DNA of 64,000 nt, taken from positions 1-64,000 of the forward strand of contig JASAMV010007297.1 in assembly GCA_030248065.1 (NCBI GenBank), in the 5' to 3' direction. Below are positions 56,431-64,000 of the stretch, piece by piece. Under the pieces are notes generated by a model, which did no database searches, was not told the origin of the DNA, and worked only from the letters and a program-made list of their open reading frames with translations. The position numbers and the translations under genes were made by a program. This stretch comes from Rhynchonema sp. JSB1_4 (taxonomy: Eukaryota > Nematoda > Chromadorea > Monhysterida > Xyalidae). Position 1 is the first letter of the stretch, and every line of letters begins with the position of its first letter.

Positions 56431-57985
56431 ATGACTTCACCGTTGTCCAGTTGCGAAGTCAAGTTGCTGTTCGTTGTGCTGTTGTTCGGCTGTACTGAAG
56501 CGCAACAAGAAGGTCGGTTGGGTTCAATGATTTTTATCCAGTTCTCGAATAAATGCAAGAACTATTCTTTCCCGAAATTGTACAAGCGCCGCTATTTTAT
56601 TCAATAAGGCAGCTTGACTGCGTCACAGGCCGATATTTTCGAAACGGTATAAAGGTCAGTTGGGTGTAAAGGTCGGTGGAAAGCTCAGTCGACAGCTCAG
56701 TGTGATAGACCTCGGTGTAAACTTGAAACATTCCACGTTAATAACTGGCAATGTTTCACGTTTACACCGAGCTACGCCGACCGAACTTTACACCGACCTT
56801 TACGCCCACTGCGCCGCTTCGAAAATTCCACCCACAGAGTACAAGGTTGAAATCAAGACGGGTCCACACGATTCCGCTGGCACGAATGGTTGGGTGTTTC
56901 TGGTGTTGCACGGCAGTCGCGGTGATTCGGACGAGTTGTACCTGGACAAAGAAGCCGATCGCAGTTTGGTGTGGATTGATCCCGACGTCGATCCATTCGA
57001 TCAACCCAAACAAGTCGATACGTTCATCGTTACCGTTGATCCCATCAGTCCTATCAGATCAATTACGTTCCACTTTGTCGGCTTTTTAAGAAGTGAGGAT
57101 TATAACCGGATGTTTCGATCTGCATTATTACCCTTGTATAGTAAATTTCCAAATTCGCTGCCGCACAGTAAAGTACGCCACATAGCTAATGTCAAGTTAT
57201 AAACCCGAACGCTAACCATGCGCGGTTCTGAAACATTGCGCGCAGCTGCCTGGCTGGCTGGCAAGCTGCGTGTGAGTTGGCTGTCCGAATGTTTCACAAG
57301 TTGACTTTCGGGTTTAGAACCTGACATTAACTATGGGGCGTACTTTACTGTGCGGCAGCGAATTTGGAAATTTACCATACCTATGTATACATACATACGT
57401 ATATGTATGTACGTTGGCTCATTCGACAATTTGCCCTCAGATTGGCAACTCGACAAGGTCACTCTGAATCTGAAGGAGGCCAATGGCGAATGGAGCAAGC
57501 CTATGTTCTTTGAATTTAACAATAAGTACGTTTTCTGGCACGAATGTTTCACATTGTACTTGCTATGGGTAATTATATCAAGTTGCGAACTTAGGTACAG
57601 TACCGTATTTACAAATTGTAGGTGGCTCGAACACGGTCTCCGCGCAAATGTTCCGCCAGTAGATTGCTTTTACTCGCGATGGACTGCGTGGACACCATGC
57701 GCTGTAACATGTGAATGTGGAGAGGGTACGTTTCTTCGTATTTTTACCGTGAACTGAAACTGAACGATTTGACTCTTTTTAGGTCTTTCTCATATATATC
57801 GAAAGTTGCACGCCCGACCGCCAAATGGTGATTCGTGTGAAACGCGTTCGGCTTTACAGCTCTCGAAACGTTGTGCGATGGATAACTGTGATCTGGGCAA
57901 ACATTCTGCTGAAGTCGTTGCGGTTGGTATTGAAGGACAAAATCTCATTCCGAGAAAGGAAAATGTGGTTGATAACAACACCTGA
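56431..57985 (+). CDS. secreted PLAT-TSP1 protein, copy C
   Basis: Exons: 56431-56512 (ATG), 56838-57092, 57441-57525, 57622-57725, 57783-57985 (stop TGA); 729 nt, 242 aa, phases consistent. Signal peptide (VKLLFVVLLFGCTEAQ), PLAT domain (YKVEIKTGPHDSAGTNGWVF ... WQLDKVTLNL ... FFEFNNKWLEHG) and one TSP1 domain (YSRWTAWTPCAVTCECGEG, then DSCET ... KRCAMDNCDLG). The start at 56431 was chosen because it opens the hydrophobic leader; the frame is open further upstream. Intron 1 carries a palindromic repeat ending close to the acceptor, and intron 2 another foldback. The sushi-TM gene begins 271 bases after this stop on the same strand, which may mean one transcription unit. Partner copy is 54892-56004. 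Confidence 0.87.
56625..56837. repeat. palindromic (foldback) repeat, copy 2
   Basis: Diverged copy of the element at 140-352 (GATATTTTCGAAACGGTATA, gtgtaaaggtcggtg words, and the inverse on the right). Its right end lies within about 12 bases of the splice acceptor at 56837, so it forms the polypyrimidine side of the intron. Confidence 0.8.
57141..57375. repeat. foldback in intron 2 of PLAT-TSP1 copy C
   Basis: GTAAATTTCCAAATTCGCTG at the left is repeated inverted at 57351-57375. An inner inverted pair (ctgaaacattgcgc and gaatgtttcacaag) lies around 57230-57300. The microsatellite tatgtatacatacatacgta follows. Noncoding. Confidence 0.75.
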
Positions 57986-58256
57986 TATCATTTGTCCTGG
58001 CCTGCATTGTTATGCGTTTTGTATTTGAAGCTGACACAGGCAAAAGGTCAGATTTACACTTTCTTTTCGTTGCATTTTTAAATTGTATTGTGAAAAACAT
58101 GAAAAACAACTGTCAGACGTCCTCTATGTTGTTTACAAAAAATCCTTGTTTACTCTTCTTTGTTCATTTTTGTCCTGTCTGTCCTTATTGTCTAAAACAG
58201 ATCTTGTGTACCACACCTGATTTACACTTGCAACATCCGCGGATAAAACAGTCACC

Positions 58257-59427
58257 ATGATGCGCATGGTGTCCAATCTGTCCACTGTGATTGTGCTGCT
58301 GACTACAGCCGAGTTTGTGGAAACGTCTCATAAAAGTACGTTAAAATTTGCAACTTTTTTTGAATTTGATGAGAGCTGAGATTCATGAATTTTTAACATA
58401 TGCAGGTTGCAACAATGATGAGCTACTTGCCGCTGAAGTTCAAACAGATGACAGTTCATCAGTTAACCTCAAACCAAGCAAACAAACCGAACACGATCAA
58501 GTCGTAATTATCAGATGCAACGCTGGCTATACATGGCAGCGCATTCTGCAAGAACCCATGAAAAATGAGGCACGCGCGGCAGTTTGCAAAGATGGTGAAT
58601 GGAAAATGACGCTGAATACGACAGATCCAACTGATGATAACGACTTTCCTGCTTTAAAATGCGAAAGGGGTTAGTGATATGGCTTTATATCCAAGCCGGG
58701 CAAATCATGATACGTCCAGATATTTTAGAACATGACATTGTGTCGTGCGCCATACTAATCAAGTTCTTGTGAATTAGGACTTTTCAGCACGAAGTGCAAC
58801 CTCATCTTCAACAACAACAACCCGTGCTGAAAGTACTGCCGTACCTACTACGCCGGCGTCACCAATGGATCCAATAAATAACACAACATCTAAACCCAAA
58901 CCGTTCTCAATCACACCATACCTGATGTACACAATCATTCCCATTGGTGTGATCTTAATATTGATCGGTGTGATTATTGCCGTCGTGTGCATCAAGAAAT
59001 ACAGGGATAGACGGATGGACGAAGATAGACGAATTGCAATGAGAGCCGCCATTGCGGTGAGTTAGTCTGGACGTGATAGTGTTCGTCTATAATATGGTTC
59101 ATAAGTTTGAATAATGTCAAAGCTCTTGTATCACAGACGGCAGCCCTGCGCGCTATGCGTCATTCGGCGGCCGGCGGGCGAAACGAGCAACAACCAATCA
59201 CAGACATAGAAGCCAACAAACAAGAACAACCGATTGCTAAAAAGTTAGGTGTTGTTTCCTGTCCTCAAATTTAACGACAATAACAACAAAAAATTATGTC
59301 TCACAGGACGTCTCAATTCCTAGACCCAGACACGCTTGAACCAATTGATGAAGACAGATTCAACGAAGTGAGCAAGAAGAAAAGGGAAGACGCGGAAAAT
59401 AAACACATTGTCAAACCGAATAATTAG
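58257..59427 (+). CDS. single-pass membrane protein with one sushi (CCP) domain, copy C
   Basis: Exons: 58257-58335 (ATG), 58406-58669, 58788-59056, 59137-59248, 59324-59427 (stop TAG); 828 nt, 275 aa, phases consistent. Leader peptide (VSNLSTVIVLLTTAEF), sushi domain with four Cys and the typical words RCNAGY and CKDGEW ... LKC, a Ser/Thr-rich stalk with N-glycosylation sites (NNTT), a transmembrane segment (IIPIGVILILIGVIIAVVCI) followed by KKYRDRR, and a charged tail (ALRAMR ... LDPDTLEPIDEDRFNEV). The tail is shorter than in copy B and lacks the MTGRDK word. The first ATG of a close pair (58257, 58260) is used. It follows the PLAT-TSP1 gene on the same strand. Confidence 0.82.
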
Positions 59428-59772
59428 AAGATTGGATAAAAAAATAGTGAACATAACGAAACAAAATGAGTGTAGACTTTATGTGTTGTGTATGTAAATT
59501 TATTTCATAGACAGTGGTCGATGTGCATAGAAAACAGACGAACTCAGCCTGAAAGAAAGTAACAAACAAAGAAGATTTATTTTTCTCATGTGTATCGTTG
59601 TGGTGTTGCATATTTACATATCATGTTAATTGCGCGCTTTTGTGCATCTTCACTGGTCGAATCAGATTATCCTTAAGCGTGAATTGATAAGTGTCAATCT
59701 ATGTAGATACAACCAGCTGCAATTGTTGGCGATGCTGAGTCTGTGCAGAATCGGCCTGCAAGCGCCTGCAGG

Positions 59773-59880
59773 CAGGGTTGGGCAAAAAAAATTTAAAAAG
59801 GTTTTTGAAAAAAATTTAAAGAAGAAAATTTTTTAAATTATTGTCGGGGGAACAAAATGTTCTAAAACGTCCAAAAATGG
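59773..59880. mobile_element. solo left end of a CAGGGTTGGGC hAT element
   Basis: Starts CAGGGTTGGGCAAAAAAA, then A/T runs as in 46774 and 48665, but no matching right end is found downstream. The right boundary is a guess. Sequence further on (60080-60180) is shared with 752-852, which follows a similar A/T-run block, so both may be pieces of one larger element family. Confidence 0.6.
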
Positions 59881-60229
59881 ACTTTTTGGGGTTATTTTTT
59901 GTCATTTTTTTCTCAAGGGTCGAAAAATTTTCTTCACAAGATCACTTTTGGGGCATGTATTTCGTACCTAAGATGCCTCAAATGATGTTATTATACCTTC
60001 CCGTGATACATGGGACACAGTATGCATGTACCTACTAGTACTTCGATGTCATACCCCATCAAGTCGGTCATATACGACTGATTCAGTGACCCGACAAGTA
60101 TTTCTGCAGCTCATATTCTCAATTCCGTGTGGTTTAAGAGTGAATCTTGCTTATTCGACCACAAACTGTTGTCTGATATTGGTCGCACAATGACTATTTC
60201 GCGTTTTTAGGCAAACTAGACGGGACCCG

Positions 60230-60980
60230 TGCCTACGGCCCGGCTACAGCGCCGCGCCCGTGCCATGCCCCCCCCCCCGAAGACCCGTTAGCATACCCAA
60301 AGCTACCCGTGAAAATTGACCCGTCCGCCCTTCCGAGGGAGGGGGCCACAAACACACATGTACATACACAAGAAAGAAAAATGCCCCAAGGGGCATAAAA
60401 GAAATATGGTTCCCTGGCTGACTGGCATAAAAGAACGATACTAGCTTGCACCACCTTGCTGATGTTTCATTAGGCACTGGAATAAACGTAAGTGTGTTCT
60501 GAGCTGTTTGATACCGAACAGTAGACATTGAACCATATTCCCGGCGCGTGCTGTCTTGCCACCAGAGACACAGGGCACGGAGATATTGAAAGATTGCAAT
60601 ATTCTCTTTACTCCTCTCTTTGTTAAACCATCGTGCGCAACCGAAGACTGCACAGTTACCGTCGTGAGGTTGAAAAGAAGAAACAGTTGCCTGGGTTTGC
60701 ACGAAAGTTTCGATATCGGCTGGGTGTTGGTTCAAAAGAGTTCGCGCCGGGAATATGGTTCAATGTCTACTGTTCGGTATCAAACAGCTCAGAACACACT
60801 TACGTTTATTCCAGTGCCTAATGAAACATCAGCAAGGTGGTGCAAGCTAGTATCGTTCTTTTATGCCAGTCAGCCAGGGAACCATATTTCTTTTATGCCC
60901 CTTGGGGCATTTTTCTTTCTTGTGTCGTTCTTTTATATCGCGCAAGCGTCAAACAGAGAACCCGGATAAATCAGGCACAG
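60230..60980. repeat. foldback with a THAP-like loop
   Basis: Arms 60385-60555 and 60736-60950 are inverse copies (ACTGGCATAAAAGAACGATA and its inverse; CTGTTCGGTATCAAACAGCT). The 180-base loop on the minus strand reads GNCAVFGCARWFNKERS, similar to the start of a THAP zinc finger (C-x4-C). P-element transposases begin with THAP, so this may be a palindromic P-like derivative. Noncoding now. Confidence 0.6.
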
Positions 60981-61082
60981 AAAGTTTTCAGTTCCGGCAA
61001 GCAATGGTTCTAACTAAGAAAATGTCGACCGTCAGACTTTTCTCAAGTAATCAACGCACATGAGCGCAATGAGGTGTGGGGG

Positions 61083-61609
61083 TTAGTTTAAGGATGCTGT
61101 ACTTTTTGGCAGGATATATGAATCGGTGGTTATCGTGACATAAGGCCAATTTTGTGTTTCGATTTCACTATGGGGTTCTAACAATGGAGACACGCTTGTG
61201 TCTGCGTCTTCACCCACCACTGAAACAAAACTAACGCAGTGCCCCACGAGCATGTCTATGTTTTTGAGGAACATGGTAACTTGTCAAGTTATTTATTTTT
61301 TTTAATTTACCGCCAGGTATGTATTTGACACCCTAGGTACCATCAATTATAGCGCACTGATTGCGCATCGTCTCAGAGAATGGCACTTGTTGGTTTAGTA
61401 CCAAGCAAAGCTGTGCAATGAACTTCCATGCAACCTGTCCCTTCAGCTTCAGCAATGAAATAAGTGTCAAACATCAGTCTCCAGATTGCTTTGGTGTTGG
61501 CCGCCGCATCTGATCTTGGATTCAATGTTACGTAAAAACTACTATTTAACTTTCCCACGAAAGTCAAATTATAAATGCGGAAAAAGCTTCGAATGTTAGA
61601 GAGCAACAG
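61083..61609 (-). CDS. 3' end of an unknown gene (2 exons)
   Basis: Exons 61435-61609 and 61083-61219 (stop TAA) join in phase 1 with GT-AG borders. The first reads FRIYNLTFVGKLNSSFYVTL ... AIWRLMFDTYFIAEAEG, the second VVGEDADTSVSPLLEPHSEI ending in ILPKSTASLN. N-glycosylation-like NLT and NSS suggest a secreted or membrane protein, but no domain is recognised. Upstream exons, to the right of 61609, were not found; a degenerate tRNA-like sequence and repeats lie there. Confidence 0.45.
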
Positions 61610-61790
61610 CTATTTTAATTAAGAAGTTGAAATCTTGTCGGTATTTTAACATGAATGACATCACAGCGCATAAACTGCGAACCGCACCTGTGCTTAATAA
61701 TTAATCTCAAATAAAAACACGAAAAAACTGAAAAAATGTTACGCAGAATTCATTAAAAGTTAATAAAAATACAACAAAGTTGGCTGCGCG

Positions 61791-61866
61791 CGTGAATGTT
61801 TGAACCCGCGGCCTTTCATCTTCAATGCTGCGCGTTATACCGCTCGGACATCGCTTCGCCAATCTC
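61791..61866 (-). pseudogene. tRNA-like sequence (Phe GAA-like), degenerate
   Basis: On the minus strand the words GTCCGAGCGGTATAACGCG (A-box/D-arm side), TTGAAGATGAAAGG (an anticodon loop with GAA) and GCGGGTTCAAAC (B-box) occur in tRNA order and spacing. The T-stem and acceptor stem do not pair, so it is a tRNA pseudogene or tRNA-derived repeat, not a working tRNA. Confidence 0.4.
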
Positions 61867-62169
61867 CTTCACAATCTTTACTACATATGTAACTACGCAT
61901 GCATTGCTGCATTGCCTGTTGTGCTTGCTGCCTGTGTGTGTGTGTGCTGGCTGCCTGCCTGCCTGTGTGTGTGTGTGCTGGCTGGCTGGCTGTGTGTTGT
62001 GTTTAATACATTGTGCGCTTTATGAATCAGGCAACTACGTAGCGTGCACTAATGCATTATTGTGTGTGTCTGAGCGTCCATTATGGCTCTTTTTGAGCTG
62101 AAAAACATTTAACGTATTGGAATTAATATATTTTTGACGTAACAAAAATTAAAAACACATATAACCGCT

Positions 62170-62482
62170 GATTTTGGCTTTAGAACCACACATTCTGTAC
62201 AAAAAGTCATGGTCTGGAACCGTTGATACTAAAAGTTACGAACTCGGCGATAGCACCACCGTGTTTCTCGAGTACGAAAACCACATAAACAACTTTAATA
62301 GTTCTGGTAACCCAACTTTTCGGCGAAATTTTACTTCGGGAAGCACACTTTACATACAAAAAGTCGTGGTCATGGTCTGGAACCGGTCTCAGTCGTGGAG
62401 TTACGAAGTCGGCGATAGCACCATCGTGTTTCTCGTGTGCGAAAACCCTATATGCGATATTAACATTTCTGGTGTTCAGTAA
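62170..62482. repeat. tandem dimer, about 170-bp unit
   Basis: GGTCTGGAACCG, TACGAACTCGGCGATAGCAC and GTTTCTCG(a/t)G occur twice, about 165-175 bases apart. Words gtctggaacc link it loosely to the satellite that follows at 62885. No gene. Confidence 0.65.
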
Positions 62483-62884
62483 CGTCTGGGCCCTGACTAC
62501 TCTTTTGTGGAAAAAAAAGGGAAAGAACGTTTTTACAAAAATGACAACTGTATCTTGCCCGCGATTGCGCGTGTGGGCACGCAGCGGGATGAAATTTTGT
62601 GTGGCCATTTTGGGGCACGGTATATACATTGTGTGCAAATTTGAGCTCATTCGGTTGAGTATTGTTGAAATAGCGCACGATCAAAATTTTCAGAAAGCGC
62701 ACTATAGGGAATGAACCATATGTCGCTTAGCATTACCATGCTAGCTCCGATACATCGGGGCATGCGCAGTAGCGCATGTCCCATATGGTTGAACGGAGTT
62801 AGTGCCGGCAGCAAAAATTTTCACTGGCCAGTAATTCCACAACAAAGCACCGATGGTTTCAATATTTAACCACAAGGTGCCTTA

Positions 62885-64000
62885 GGCCACCCTACATCTG
62901 CGTTCAAAATTTGACATTGATCGGTACCGGCGTCGTGGAGTTACGGTACCCAACGCCTCTCAAAAAGTGCAAAAACGTTCTTCTTCTTCTTCTTTCTTTC
63001 TTTTTTTTCCGGCAAAATGTTCGTCCAAAACTCAGGGATGCATCGGACGAGAAATCCGCCGCGGTACCGGGGGTTTTGAAGGTCGAGAAACTCGGTGGTG
63101 ACATTGGTTTTTGAATCCGGAGCTCTTCGGACCCAGAACCGGAACTGGAACCGGAACTCAGTATTTATCAAGCAAATAAGTCACACAATACTGGTCTGAT
63201 CATAAAGACAGTGCGTGCGGTATATAGGTTTTCGGGGTCGAGAAGTCTAATGGTGACATTGGCTTTTCAATCCGGAGCTCTTCGGAACCAGAACTGGAAC
63301 TGGAACCGGAACTCAATATTTAGCCATGCAAATAAGTCGCACAATACTGGTCTAATCATAAAGACAGTGCGTGCGGTGTATAGGTTTTCGGGGTCGAGAA
63401 ATCTGATGGTGACATTGGCTTTTGAATCCGGAGCCCTTCGGAGCCAGAACCGGAACTGGAACCGGAACTCAGTATTTATCAAGCAAATAAGTCGCACAAT
63501 ACTGGTTTGATCATAAAGACAGTGCGTGCGGTATATAGGTTTTCGGGGTCGAGAAATCTAATGCTGACATTGGTTTTTAAATCCGGAGCTCTTCGGAACC
63601 AGAACTGGAACTGGAACCGGAACTCAAAACTGATTTACGTGAATAAACAACACAATGCTGCCCTGGTCATGAAGAAAGTGAGGGCGATATATAGCTTTCG
63701 GGGTCGAGAAATACAATGGCGACATTAGTTTTTGAATCCGGAGCTCTCCGGAGCCAGAACCGAAACTGGAACCGGAACTCAGTATTTATCCATGCAAATA
63801 AGTCGCACAATACTGGCCTGATCATAACGACAGTGCGTGCGGTATATAGGTTTTCGGGGTCGAGAAACCCAACGGTGGCATTGGTTTTTAAATCTGGAAC
63901 TTTCGTGAGCCAGAACCGGAACTAGAACCGGAACTCAGTATTGATCAATGCAAATAAATAGTGTAATAGTGATCTGATCTCCAATAATGTGTCAGCTGTT
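62885..64000. repeat. 155-bp tandem satellite, running off the window end
   Basis: Marker word AATCCGGAGCTCTTCGG starts near 63115, 63270, 63426, 63581 and 63736, and a diverged one near 63892, giving a period of 155-156 bases over at least six units. Each unit has TTTTCGGGGTCGAGAAA, a block of gaaccggaactggaacc words, and tataggttttcgg. Units differ by a few percent. The array begins in diverged form near 62885 and continues beyond 64000. The short open frames across it are artefacts. Confidence 0.92.

Noticed and set aside
62904..63925. Open frames of 66-99 codons in the satellite
   Set aside because: They recur with the 155-bp period on both strands and merely reflect the repeat unit.

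Overview
This 64 kb window is nuclear DNA of an animal. Genes are split into many short exons with GT-AG introns, some only about 50 nt long. They encode metazoan families: an Integrator subunit, Ly6/uPAR-type secreted proteins, and PLAT, thrombospondin type 1 (TSP1) and sushi domains. Between and inside the genes lie hundreds of bases of palindromic DNA and miniature transposons. The small introns and gene content suit an invertebrate, perhaps a nematode or related ecdysozoan, but I cannot name the species. All gene models were built by hand from reading frame, splice sites and phase. Where I give exon lists, the phases agree from exon to exon.

Left part (1-28 kb), genes on the minus strand. 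Furthest right is INTS9 (28119 to 20960; 15 exons seen, first coding exon not found). Next is a very large gene (20579 to 5653; 36-37 exons, about 1,470-1,510 aa). It encodes a protein with an acidic N-terminus, an RGG stretch, two tandem copies of a Cys-rich FLYWCH-like module, an AT-hook-like segment and two SWIM zinc fingers. This looks like a duplicated, DDE-less relative of MULE-type transposase DNA-binding regions. Last is a Cys-rich gene of unknown function (4315 to 1387). INTS9 introns carry two adjacent palindromic TTAA-flanked elements, and the SWIM gene introns carry a LINE remnant, a hAT-type MITE and a foldback.

Middle (28-35 kb and 39.9-49.2 kb), mostly repeats. At least a dozen small elements have terminal inverted repeats beginning CAG and 8-bp target duplications, the mark of the hAT superfamily. 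Most share one plan: short family-specific motifs repeated near both ends, C/G runs, and an A/T-rich core around a GCGCGC palindrome. Several are inserted into each other. Between these tracts lie a Ly6 gene (minus, 35495-36255), a damaged TSP1-transmembrane gene (plus, 36943-38118), a small helical-protein gene (minus, 38633-39772) and a second tiny Ly6-like gene (plus, 45903-46468).

Right part (49-64 kb). A Lys-rich gene lies between two 81-bp direct repeats. It is followed by a mirror-image cluster centred at 56.2 kb: on each side, reading outward, a secreted PLAT-TSP1 gene and then a sushi-transmembrane gene. The four genes are two diverged copies of one pair, and the damaged locus at 37 kb is a third relative in which TSP1 and transmembrane tail share an exon. 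The window ends in foldbacks, a gene 3' end at 61 kb, and a 155-bp tandem satellite that runs off the edge.
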